Part shown: positions 7,715 through 15,968 of the stretch, one piece after another
Layout of the letters: each line of letters opens with the position of its first letter
How positions within the stretch are numbered: the stretch's first letter is position 1
Assembly (NCBI GenBank): GCA_002713145.1
Contig: PAVS01000014.1
Location: forward strand, 276,892 to 340,891
From: Halobacteriovoraceae bacterium
GTDB lineage: Bacteria; Bdellovibrionota; Bacteriovoracia; Bacteriovoracales; Bacteriovoracaceae
Length of the DNA stretch: 64,000 nt
Direction of reading: 5' to 3'
Program-made: the position numbers and the translations under genes
Notes under the pieces: model-generated
What the model was told of the DNA's origin: nothing
What the model saw: only the letters and a program-made list of their open reading frames with translations
Database searches by the model: none

Positions 7715-9043
7715 ATGACAGATATTAGAAAAGCAGTCTCATTAGTTATCGTTCAAGGCAAAGATATTTTTACTATTATTAGGCATAACCACCTGAGGGC
7801 TTTTCCTGGCTATACAGCCTTTCCAGGGGGAAAGGTCGATGCTGAAGACCAAGCCGAAACACTTGACCAAACTCTTCTCAATACACTCTATAGAGAAGCA
7901 AAAGAAGAGCTAGGGATAGATGTCATTGAATTACAAAAATCCGGGCAAATAGAAGCTATCGATAAAATCGCTATCGCCACCAGCCCTAACTATAATCCAA
8001 GAAGGTATGAAGCTCACTTCTATAGAATTATATTAAAAAAGAAAATTGATTTTATATTGGATAGTAATGAGGCAAAACTAGGGCAATGGCTTGATGCGGG
8101 CTCACTTTTAAGGGAGTATAACTTTGGCAAAAGACTTCTTATTTATCCCATAAGAAAAGTTATAGAAGAGCTCTCCAACAATACGAAGTTCTCTCAAGTG
8201 ATTGATTTTGACCTTAGAGAAGTGGGGAAAATCCCCTTTATCGAACCTCTCAGAGGTGTTATCCAATACATGCCTCTGTCGAATACTCTTCCCCCTGCAA
8301 GTAGAACCAATGCTTTTATCATTGGAGGGCAAGAAAAAATTCTGATTGATCCTTCACCCAAAAATGTGGATGAATATAGATCTTTATTAGAAGAGTTAAA
8401 AAAATTCCAGCTTAAAGGGTTGATGCTCTCCCACCATCACAAAGATCATCATGAAATGGCCCCTGAAATTGCAGAGTATTTTAACCTACCTATTTATCTT
8501 TCTCCTGACTGTCATAAACGTTGTTTACAGAAATATGGTCAAGATTATTTTCAAAAGTCTCAAATTGAGTATTTAAAAGAAGGAGATGTCGTTACTTCAT
8601 GGCTAGGTGAGGATGTAGGGGTCATAGAGATTCCAGGTCATGATGAGGGACAATTAGGTCTTATCCCTGAATCTAAAAAATGGTGTTTTGTCGGCGATCT
8701 TTTCCAAGGTATAGGAACAGTCGTTGTTGGGGGAGAGGAGGGAGATATGCAAAAGTATATGCACTCTCTTGAAAAAGTTATTTCCCTAGGCCCTCATTGT
8801 GTGATCCCTTCCCACGGAATAGCTTTGGGGGGAACTTATATTTTAGAAAAAACTCTTGAGCATAGAAAATATCGAGAAAACCAAATTAAAGATTTGATGA
8901 ATCAAGGTAAGTCTGTTGATGATATGCTTGGGATTATTTACTTTGATCTTTCCCGAAAATTATTACCCTACGCTCGAGAAAATATATTAAAACATATTGA
9001 AAAGATAGAAAATGAAGCAAGTGCTCCTAAGACTGAGTCTTAA
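7715..9043 (+). CDS. NUDIX hydrolase fused to metallo-beta-lactamase-fold hydrolase
   Basis: The 442-aa protein has two catalytic domains. Residues 1 to about 170 are NUDIX, with FPGGKVD at 36-42 and REAKEELG at 60-67; the spacing in the box resembles coenzyme A pyrophosphatase-type NUDIX enzymes. Residues from about 190 are a metallo-beta-lactamase fold with SHHHKDHHE near 238-246, then EIPGHDEG and a VGDLF motif. The C-terminal part resembles LACTB2-type hydrolases. The substrate is unknown; a nucleotide or acyl-CoA cleaned up in two steps is inference. The mRNA is probably leaderless. Its stop overlaps that of the convergent neighbour. Confidence 0.85.
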   Translation: MTDIRKAVSLVIVQGKDIFTIIRHNHLRAFPGYTAFPGGKVDAEDQAETLDQTLLNTLYREAKEELGIDVIELQKSGQIEAIDKIAIATSPNYNPRRYEAHFYRIILKKKIDFILDSNEAKLGQWLDAGSLLREYNFGKRLLIYPIRKVIEELSNNTKFSQVIDFDLREVGKIPFIEPLRGVIQYMPLSNTLPPASRTNAFIIGGQEKILIDPSPKNVDEYRSLLEELKKFQLKGLMLSHHHKDHHEMAPEIAEYFNLPIYLSPDCHKRCLQKYGQDYFQKSQIEYLKEGDVVTSWLGEDVGVIEIPGHDEGQLGLIPESKKWCFVGDLFQGIGTVVVGGEEGDMQKYMHSLEKVISLGPHCVIPSHGIALGGTYILEKTLEHRKYRENQIKDLMNQGKSVDDMLGIIYFDLSRKLLPYARENILKHIEKIENEASAPKTES

Positions 9044-10140
9044 GGAGCGCTTGCTTGATATGAAGAACTTGTAATGTTAAGAGTTCCTGCGTGATTTGTT
9101 CCTTGGTTATCTTCAACCTGAGTTTCCGAATCGTTCACGTTGTCACCATTTCGAAGCCATGTCACAAGAGAGCTTTGAGAGGGAAGTGTGGTGAGATCGT
9201 CCGCGCTACCTCCGTTATAAATGGCCGTAACATCAGGTGTGCCAAGGGGAGCATTAAAGATGGCAACTTCGTCTATATTACCCACAAATCCTTTTTGGAT
9301 GCCTGAGTAAGAAGCTATTGAGAGTGGGAAACTTCCAAAGCCACTAAATGTATCAGTTGCCATTTGAATGAGTTGACCATCGAGATAAAATCCAAATGCT
9401 GTATTGTTATAAGTGACAATAATATTATGCCAATTATTATCAGCATAGTTAGCCTTAACTGCTACAGTTCGAAGAGTCTTGCTGCTATCGGCGTAGAGAA
9501 ATTTTATCAAGTCATCTTGTACTGCCACACTTAGGGCCGCACCTGCATTTAAGTCGCCTCTGTGAAAGGTGATTAATCTGCTATCGGTTGTTGGCTGAGT
9601 TGCAGTTTTGAACCACAGTGAGAAAGATATTCTGCCACTGTTATCAAAGATATTACTTGCAGAGAGGTTGAGAGATTGAGCGCCATTAAAGTAAAGAGAT
9701 TTAAGGTTGGCAAAGTTTGGCCAATCAAGGGTAGTGGCAGAAAGCTTTCGGGTATTGCTGTCAATAAATCCTTCGTTATCTATGGCCCTGATCATAAAGC
9801 TATATTCAGTATTGGGGACTAGTCCAGTGATCACCTTTTCTGAGTCAGGAGCACTGACAGTGGCTACAATCGTACGCTTTCTTTGACGTCCAATTTTTTC
9901 AATACGGATCACATGGTATTGATGAATTCCTTCTTTATGTTCCCAAGAAACTTTAAGAGATGTGGTCTGTACATCAGAAATCTCTGAAATACCCGAAAAC
10001 TCAATTTGGGTTGGCTCAAGTTCAGGGTTTGGTTCAGGACAAAATGCTTCTGTATTTTGAACTTCTTTTTTACTTTGTTGAATTCCGTCTTTACAAGAGA
10101 AGACAATGAGAACGCTTAAAATAATAAGTAATATTTTCAT
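9040..10140 (-). CDS. Lipoprotein with fibronectin III and LamG-like domains
   Basis: The 366-aa protein has a lipoprotein signal (LIVFSC lipobox at residues 12-17). A fibronectin type III domain follows at about residues 45-135 (SWEHKEGIHQYHVIRI, GLVPNTEYSFMIRAID), then a concanavalin-like LamG domain at about 140-320 (FSLWFKT, NWHNIIVTYN, FYLDGQLI, GNIDEVAIFN). Such proteins bind surface polymers or proteins. It is encoded just downstream of the LysM outer-membrane gene and probably co-transcribed. A surface adhesion role is inference. Confidence 0.75.
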   Translation of the reverse strand: MKILLIILSVLIVFSCKDGIQQSKKEVQNTEAFCPEPNPELEPTQIEFSGISEISDVQTTSLKVSWEHKEGIHQYHVIRIEKIGRQRKRTIVATVSAPDSEKVITGLVPNTEYSFMIRAIDNEGFIDSNTRKLSATTLDWPNFANLKSLYFNGAQSLNLSASNIFDNSGRISFSLWFKTATQPTTDSRLITFHRGDLNAGAALSVAVQDDLIKFLYADSSKTLRTVAVKANYADNNWHNIIVTYNNTAFGFYLDGQLIQMATDTFSGFGSFPLSIASYSGIQKGFVGNIDEVAIFNAPLGTPDVTAIYNGGSADDLTTLPSQSSLVTWLRNGDNVNDSETQVEDNQGTNHAGTLNITSSSYQASAP

Positions 10141-10147
10141 AATGGAC

Positions 10148-11107
10148 CTACTTTAAATTATAACTAAAATTGAGACCGAAACCATTTTCTCTTTTCACAC
10201 CAATATTGTCATATTGTGTTGAGTGAGCATCGAGACCAAAATAATAATCATGACTAAGATTGACTTTGACCCCTGCTGATACATCAGAAGCAGCAAAGAT
10301 ATCTGTACCATCAATTGTTTGCTGTAAAACTTTTCGAGAATAGGTGATATGAGTGATATATTGTAAATGATCTATATCATAAGTCTTAGCGGCTCTAAAG
10401 CCTAACCAACCGGTACGATCTCTACCAATTTGATACTCGTCCTCTTCTTGAAAAATTCTCGATCTTTCTTCGAGGAGAACTTCAGGCCCGAACTCAAAAC
10501 CAATCTCGGGTGCGTTGATTCGTATTCCAGTTTGTGCTCGGTATGTAGGTTCAAAGCTTGCTGAAAAATCGTTTTCTTTTTCAAACTGCCCTGACCCATG
10601 AGTATATACAAACATAGAACCATAATAATTATAAGTTAAGTTCCCAATGGCATAATCGTTAAGACCATCCACTCTTACTCCTAAACCATAATTTTCATTC
10701 ATGGCAATACTATCACTGCCCGTTTCAATGGAGTTGGTGTAATAATCGAGTTCAAGAAAAACGTTTTGATGATCTGAAATTGTGTTACCAAAAAGACCTC
10801 GTCTGATCACAGCTGCTTTTTTTGTAGAAACAATATCTTCTTTAAGTTCTTCTATTTCAATTTCAGCGACTTCTGGTTTTTTAGGCAGAATAATCGGAAA
10901 ACCTTTTTTAATTTTACGAGCACTTTCCATGGTGAGATGATTCATCTCTAAAGTTTTTTGTACCCAATTTTCATCTCCATAGAGAGGGACATAACCTCTT
11001 GCTTTCAACAACTCAGAGAGTGTTTCATTTTCTTTTAATACATGGATTTGATAATCTTGGGCCAATGCCATCGTTGCAAAGGGTATTAGTAAAAATCCTT
11101 TTTTCAT
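10148..11107 (-). CDS. LysM-like outer-membrane beta-barrel protein
   Basis: A 319-aa protein with signal peptide MKKGFLLIPFATMALAQ and a LysM-like segment at about residues 20-75 (IHVLKENETLSELLKARGY). A C-terminal region of alternating amphipathic strands ends in YNLK, typical of an outer-membrane barrel. The LysM part could bind peptidoglycan while the barrel sits in the outer membrane. A TATAAT box lies at 11144-11139 on the minus strand and AGGAG before the ATG. Function not known. Confidence 0.65.
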   Translation of the reverse strand: MKKGFLLIPFATMALAQDYQIHVLKENETLSELLKARGYVPLYGDENWVQKTLEMNHLTMESARKIKKGFPIILPKKPEVAEIEIEELKEDIVSTKKAAVIRRGLFGNTISDHQNVFLELDYYTNSIETGSDSIAMNENYGLGVRVDGLNDYAIGNLTYNYYGSMFVYTHGSGQFEKENDFSASFEPTYRAQTGIRINAPEIGFEFGPEVLLEERSRIFQEEDEYQIGRDRTGWLGFRAAKTYDIDHLQYITHITYSRKVLQQTIDGTDIFAASDVSAGVKVNLSHDYYFGLDAHSTQYDNIGVKRENGFGLNFSYNLK

Positions 11108-11196
11108 AAATAACTCCTGTCACTTTACCTTTGGCTCAATTATAGCTTCTGTGAAAAGGGTTTGTTGATAAAAAAATAGAGATGTAAGACTTTTAT

Positions 11197-11568
11197 TTAT
11201 TGGCCCAAAAATCTTTTAGAAAAGCTATAAGTTATCCATAATACGAGAATGCCGACAACCGGACTCAAGATTAGAAAGCTCAATCCTTTTACATGAAAAC
11301 CATTTTCCATCATTTTGATAAAGTGAAGAATATAGCTTGAAAAAGTCGTGAGTCCCCCGCAAAGTCCAACCAGAAGTGCAGTCGTGTAAGCATTATGGCC
11401 TTTGGCTAAACTATAAGCCGCAACGATCCCGGCTAGGGCACACCCCAAGGTATTAGCGGTAAAAGTTGATAGGGGAAAAGGTGAATGTTGATTTAAGAAA
11501 AATTGGTCGAAGTAATAACGGAGATGAATACCTATAAGCCCCAATACTGAAAGCAAAAAAAGATTCAT
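11197..11568 (-). CDS. crcB: Fluoride exporter CrcB/FluC
   Basis: A 123-aa four-helix membrane protein. The diagnostic GGLTTFSSY motif, the HLRYYFDQ helix start and TFTANTLGC match the Fluc fluoride-channel family, which works as a dual-topology dimer. No fluoride riboswitch was recognised upstream; it follows a small gene with only an 11-nt gap. Confidence 0.93.
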   Translation of the reverse strand: MNLFLLSVLGLIGIHLRYYFDQFFLNQHSPFPLSTFTANTLGCALAGIVAAYSLAKGHNAYTTALLVGLCGGLTTFSSYILHFIKMMENGFHVKGLSFLILSPVVGILVLWITYSFSKRFLGQ

Positions 11569-11579
11569 CTCCCGTTAAT

Positions 11580-11804
11580 TTAGTTTAATGTTGGTTTGTG
11601 TACATAGAGTCTGAAAATTTTATCTTTCGTTCTACGAATAGAAAAATTTCCTTCCTCTCTTTGAGAAACGAGATAATGGTAAAAATCAGGACAAGTATCT
11701 GCTACTTCTAATACAGACTTACCTTCATGTTCTCCAAAATCAATGACGACGTTTTCTTCGGCGATAATTCCAGTTAGTGGACTAACTTCTTGTTGCAAGG
11801 CCAT
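11580..11804 (-). CDS. Small DUF3820-like protein
   Basis: A 74-aa protein whose core IDFGEHEGKSVLEVADTCP followed by FYHYLV resembles the DUF3820 / exonuclease-tail motif (FGKxKGKxLxEVxxxYxxWL). The start at 11804 is chosen because AAGGAGG lies 7 nt upstream; an earlier ATG at 11831 has no such site. It is probably co-transcribed with crcB. Function unknown; no signal peptide. Confidence 0.7.
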   Translation of the reverse strand: MALQQEVSPLTGIIAEENVVIDFGEHEGKSVLEVADTCPDFYHYLVSQREEGNFSIRRTKDKIFRLYVHKPTLN

Positions 11805-11895
11805 GTATTCCCTCCTTAGAATAAATAGCAAATTGTTTCAGCTTCCAATGCTTAAGAATATTTTTAAATATTAGAGATGGATTGAAAAGGAAAAT

Positions 11896-12900
11896 TTACG
11901 ATTGAAAAAAGTTTTTAATAAAGACAACTAAGAACTTAAACTCCTGAGGGTACTCGTCGGAGATCACTCGTTTTAAAAACTCTAAAGCTTTATAATGGGA
12001 GAGGGCTTCTCTGTAGGGTCTTTCACTGGTCATGGCCACAAGGATATCTAAAGTGCTCACTATGGCAGACTCAATACCAGATAAGAATTCTTGATCAGCA
12101 TGATAGACTTCATTGCGTACGAGAGCTTGAATTTTAAGATTTAAATAGTGATGATTTTTAATCAAGTTAAGCTGCCCTTGATTCAAAGGCACTCGACCAT
12201 TGAGTAGTTTCATCGAGTTTTCTGAATGCTCTGAAAATAAGGTTTTGTCGAAGTCACTCAGATTAGAGAGTTCAAACTTCTCTCTGGGTATAAAACTCAT
12301 TCCAATGTCTTTAAAATAACTCGCTAAAAAAAAGTTTTGAATTTCTTTGTCTGAAAACTGTTTTAATGACTGCATAAAACTCAAAACCAAAATGGATGAA
12401 AGCATGGGTTGTTTGTGAGTGTAATGAAAAGATTGCTTGGCAAGACTGTGATATATATCTCTGTGAATGCCCTTGTTATTAAGAAGGAGAGTACTTAAAT
12501 TTTTAGAGTTTTGAAATTGATGAGAAAGGAGTTCATCATCATAAGGATTTTTGTAAATATTCGCCATTTGCATGGTGAGAAAATTGACTTGCCTGGAGGC
12601 ATTCTTTGTTATGTCTCCGATGGATAAGGACCGAGTCATTTTTGTCAGCTCATCTTTGAGACTGAAGTTTATAGAGCGGTAATCCTCTTGATAGACGAAA
12701 ATATTCTTTCCAATATTTTTTGCATAATGAGCAATAAATTCTTTAGTCAGGGATTTGCCTGCAGCATGAGCAAGTTTATATTCTCCTTGTTCAAAGGAGA
12801 AAGCTGGTTGAGTGAGTTCATCGAGAACAATAAGTTGACCTATAAAGATAGGTTTGAGTTCAAGGTTAAGTCTATGCTGTTGAGTTGCTGAGAGCTTCAT
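11896..12900 (-). CDS. Degenerate HD-GYP domain protein, probably catalytically inactive
   Basis: The 334-aa protein matches HD-GYP domains in its C-terminal half: FKDIGMSFIPREKFELS, DKTLFSEHSENSMKLL, LIKNHH and ILVAMTSERPYREAL. The key pair HD is KD here, and the HHExxDGxGYP block is reduced to HHYLN. It therefore should not hydrolyse cyclic di-GMP and may act as a binder or scaffold, as suggested for other inactive HD-GYP proteins. The N-terminal 140 residues match nothing I know. TATAAT lies six bases before ATG (minus strand 12912-12907) with a TTGGTG at the -35 position and a 17-bp spacer, so the mRNA may be leaderless. Confidence 0.75.
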   Translation of the reverse strand: MKLSATQQHRLNLELKPIFIGQLIVLDELTQPAFSFEQGEYKLAHAAGKSLTKEFIAHYAKNIGKNIFVYQEDYRSINFSLKDELTKMTRSLSIGDITKNASRQVNFLTMQMANIYKNPYDDELLSHQFQNSKNLSTLLLNNKGIHRDIYHSLAKQSFHYTHKQPMLSSILVLSFMQSLKQFSDKEIQNFFLASYFKDIGMSFIPREKFELSNLSDFDKTLFSEHSENSMKLLNGRVPLNQGQLNLIKNHHYLNLKIQALVRNEVYHADQEFLSGIESAIVSTLDILVAMTSERPYREALSHYKALEFLKRVISDEYPQEFKFLVVFIKNFFQS

Positions 12901-12906
12901 GCCCTT

Positions 12907-12935
12907 ATTATATCAGGCTAATGTTTTTGCACCAA
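12907..12935 (-). promoter_or_regulatory. Promoter of a probable leaderless transcript (HD-GYP-like gene)
   Basis: On the minus strand TTGGTG (12935-12930), 17-bp spacer, TATAAT (12912-12907), then six bases to ATG. The A of the start codon is at the expected transcription start. The six bases AAGGGC touch the ATG and are too close to serve as a normal ribosome binding site. Confidence 0.55.
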
Positions 12936-13904
12936 ATGATATAAATGTTGATTAATAAAATCCGAGTACTTAACTCCGTAGTTTTCCATCATCATAGGAA
13001 ACATTGATATTTTCGTATGCCCTGGAAAAGTATTAACCTCATTAATAAAGACTTCACCCTCAACCGAGTAAAAGAAATCTATTCTGGCCAGGTGTCGAAT
13101 TTGGAGGGCAGCAAAAGCTGTTTTAGCTTGCTCAAAAATTTGACCTAAGACATCCCTGGGAATGTTCTCAGCTTCAACTATCGTTTTAGCTGTACTTTGT
13201 TCAGAGTATTTATCCTCATAATCGTAAAACTCACTACCGGTTAGGATTTCTCCTGGCTTGGTTAAGTGGACCTCATTATTGAATTCGAACGCAGAGAGTT
13301 CCAGCTCTCGGCCAACCACTGCTTTTTCAAGAATAACATAGGAGGAAAGGGTAAGGGCTTCTTTAATTCTTTGGTGTAAGAGCTCTTTATTTTGACCTGT
13401 AATTTTATAACAACCTACAGAGCTACCTTGATTAGTTGCTTTGACAAAGATGTCGCCGTGAGTTTCTAAAAAGAGTTCGGCTTCATCTTTATAGTGTGCA
13501 GGATTGATATTGAGAAAAGGAGTGGTTTTTAAACCAGCGTTTTCTAATAATAATTTCGTTACAAGTTTGTTGAAACAAAAAATACTTCCTTGAGATCCAC
13601 AGCCAAGAAAGGGGATCCCTAGGACTTCCAACATTCCTTGAATATCTCCTGTCTCACCAGGAAAACCGTGAAGACAAGGAATAACGGCATCTATTTTTAT
13701 TTTTTCTTTTCTTGTCTTTAAATGTTGATCAAAACTAAGCTCAGACTTTTGACCATTCCATATCCAATCTTTTTGTTTGTTGATTTCAACTTCAATGATG
13801 TTAAAGCGCTCTTTATCAATTTGGGACTTTATATACTGAGCAGAGATGATTGATATCTCGTGTTCTGTTCCTCCGCCTCCTGTCAGTAAGAGTATATTAT
13901 GCAT
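12918..13904 (-). CDS. ddl: D-alanine--D-alanine ligase
   Basis: The 328-aa ATP-grasp enzyme joins two D-alanines for peptidoglycan precursors in the cytoplasm. It starts HNILLLTGGGGTEHEISIIS, has CLHGFPGETGDIQG (substrate loop), FVKATNQGSSVGC (ATP binding), ARIDFFY and INEVNTFPGHTKISMFP (metal and product binding). It overlaps the thrS end by 8 nt, so it is likely the second gene of a thrS-ddl transcript. Confidence 0.96.
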   Translation of the reverse strand: MHNILLLTGGGGTEHEISIISAQYIKSQIDKERFNIIEVEINKQKDWIWNGQKSELSFDQHLKTRKEKIKIDAVIPCLHGFPGETGDIQGMLEVLGIPFLGCGSQGSIFCFNKLVTKLLLENAGLKTTPFLNINPAHYKDEAELFLETHGDIFVKATNQGSSVGCYKITGQNKELLHQRIKEALTLSSYVILEKAVVGRELELSAFEFNNEVHLTKPGEILTGSEFYDYEDKYSEQSTAKTIVEAENIPRDVLGQIFEQAKTAFAALQIRHLARIDFFYSVEGEVFINEVNTFPGHTKISMFPMMMENYGVKYSDFINQHLYHLVQKH

Positions 13905-15660
13905 TCATGTCTCTTAGTTTGGGAGGTGTCTTTTCTTTTTGTAGCTCTAGAAGCTTATCCAGGAGTTCTTTCTGAGTTAACTCGTTTGTTTCTCTAGAGC
14001 CATACGCTCTTAAGTTAACCGTTTTTGAATTGGCTTCTTGATCACCAAGAACCAACATAAAAGGAACTTTAGCCTTTTGATGTGTTCTTGTTTTTTTACC
14101 TAAGGTTTCATTACTTAGATCACATTTAACTCGGATATCATTTTCTTTAAGTAATTTTTCAACTTCAAGGGCATACTCTGCATGAGCTTCGTTGTTCACA
14201 GGTACAATCACCACTTGTTCAGGAGCAAGCCAAAAGGGAAAAATACCTGCGATATGCTCAAGATAGACTCCAAAAAATCTCTCAAGAGAACCCAGTAAAG
14301 CTCTATGTAAAACCACAGGTCTTTCTTCATTCCCTTCGGTGTTTTTAAATTTTAAATCAAATCTCTCAGGAAGGTTAAAGTCTAATTGCACTGTACCCAG
14401 TTGAAAGTCCCTGCCGATGGCATCTGATATTTGGATATCAATTTTTGGTCCATAGAAAGCCCCATCTCCTTCATTAACATGAAATTTGTGACCAGATTTT
14501 TCCAAGGCTTCTTCTAGGGCTTTTTCAGCTTTGTCCCAAAGTTTATCATCTCCCACCTTTTTTTCAGGTCGGGTTGAAAGTCCAATTTTAATATTCTTAA
14601 AACCAAAATGTTCATAACAAATAAGATACATATCTAGCAGGCGAGAGATTTCTTCTTGAATATCTTCTTGTTTCATAAAAATATGTCCATCATCCTGGCA
14701 AAAAGTCCGCACTCTGGTTAAACCAGCAAGTGTTCCACTTCTCTCATTTCTGTGGAGTCTGCCAAAATCAGCAAAACGCAGGGGGAGGTCGCGATAAGAA
14801 TATTGCTTATGCTTATACATCAACATATGACAGGGACAATTCATAGGCTTTATCGCCATCTCCCGGTGGTCATCGTGAGTAAAAAACATATCTTCAGAAT
14901 AGTTTTCGTAATGCCCTGATGTTTTCCATAATTCGACATCTAACACTTGAGGCGTGATCACTTCTTTATAATCAAATTTTCTATAGATTCTGCGGATAAA
15001 TTCTATCAGCTCATTATATACAATGGTTCCTTTAGGCTCAAAGAATGGAGAGCCGGGAGCTGCAGGATCAAAAAGAAATAATTCAAGTTCCTTTCCAAGT
15101 TTTCTGTGGTCTCTTTTCTTGGCTTCTTCAAGAAAGTGGAGATGCTCTTTTAATTGTTCCTTCGTTTCAAAGCATGCTGCATAGACTCTTTGAAGCATAG
15201 GCCTTTTTTCATCGCCTCGCCAGTAAGCTCCCGCTGTATGAAGTAATTTGAAATTAAAATTTAATTCTTTTGTTGTTTCAACATGAGGCCCACGACATAG
15301 ATCAATAAAATGATCACCTTGAGTATAATAAGAGATGGTTTCACCTTCAGGAAGATCTCTAATAAGTTCCAATTTATAATCTTGTCCTCGCTCGGCGAAC
15401 ACCTTCACAGCTTCTTCTCTAGAAACTTCAAAACGCGTGACTTCATCACCACGTTTAATAATTTCTTTCATCTTTTTTTCTATAGATTTAAGATCTTCAT
15501 CTTGCAGACGAGTGTCCATATCGATGTCGTAATAAAAACCATGCTCAATGGTGGGTCCAATTCCGAGTTTTACATTATCTTTTGGGTAAAGCTCGCAAAT
15601 AGCTTGCGCCATCACATGTGCACATGAGTGACGAAGAGTATCAAGATCGTAATTGGCCAT
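13897..15660 (-). CDS. thrS: Threonyl-tRNA synthetase lacking the N-terminal TGS domain
   Basis: It charges tRNA-Thr. The 587-aa protein begins directly with the editing domain (DTLRHSCAHVMAQAI, and DLCRGPHVETT), then the class II catalytic core with MAIKPMNCPCHMLMYKH (zinc ligand Cys), RNERSGTLAGLTRVR and a motif 3 near HRALLGSLERF, and the anticodon-binding domain from about residue 480. E. coli ThrRS is about 642 aa and starts with a 60-residue TGS domain missing here. An in-frame TAA lies about ten codons upstream of the ATG, so no extension is possible. GAGG precedes the ATG by 8 nt. Confidence 0.95.
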   Translation of the reverse strand: MANYDLDTLRHSCAHVMAQAICELYPKDNVKLGIGPTIEHGFYYDIDMDTRLQDEDLKSIEKKMKEIIKRGDEVTRFEVSREEAVKVFAERGQDYKLELIRDLPEGETISYYTQGDHFIDLCRGPHVETTKELNFNFKLLHTAGAYWRGDEKRPMLQRVYAACFETKEQLKEHLHFLEEAKKRDHRKLGKELELFLFDPAAPGSPFFEPKGTIVYNELIEFIRRIYRKFDYKEVITPQVLDVELWKTSGHYENYSEDMFFTHDDHREMAIKPMNCPCHMLMYKHKQYSYRDLPLRFADFGRLHRNERSGTLAGLTRVRTFCQDDGHIFMKQEDIQEEISRLLDMYLICYEHFGFKNIKIGLSTRPEKKVGDDKLWDKAEKALEEALEKSGHKFHVNEGDGAFYGPKIDIQISDAIGRDFQLGTVQLDFNLPERFDLKFKNTEGNEERPVVLHRALLGSLERFFGVYLEHIAGIFPFWLAPEQVVIVPVNNEAHAEYALEVEKLLKENDIRVKCDLSNETLGKKTRTHQKAKVPFMLVLGDQEANSKTVNLRAYGSRETNELTQKELLDKLLELQKEKTPPKLRDMNA

Positions 15661-15968
15661 GAAATTTTCCTCTAATAGACTGAAGTTTTAAAGCTGAAAA
15701 ATATCAGTTTAATTACGATTTATCAATAACTTAGAATTTTTTAGGTCTAAAGTTTGTGAAAGATTTTCACTGTCATTTTTTTTGTCCAGTTTTTCTAAAA
15801 TCAAGCTTAACTACTTAAAATTTCATATATTTTATTTAAATTTTTGTAAGGTTTTTAGAGAACGCCATGTTAAAAAGACATTATTTCAATAGCTTAGCCA
15901 TTTTACAACCTGAGTGAGTTAATGTAAGTTTTATTCGGGAAAATCACCTTGTGATTGGGGAAAATATT
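15661..15968. promoter_or_regulatory. Divergent intergenic region between thrS and the TPR regulator
   Basis: About 308 AT-rich bases. GTGAAA-GAT-TTTCAC at 15756-15770 is a perfect operator-like palindrome. A 16-codon mini-ORF (15867-15917) has no clear ribosome binding site and is not called as a gene. No tRNA-like or T-box-like structure was seen. Confidence 0.4.

Noticed and set aside
15867..15917. 16-codon mini-ORF upstream of the TPR regulator
   Set aside because: No ribosome binding site and no run of regulatory codons, so a leader peptide is not supported.
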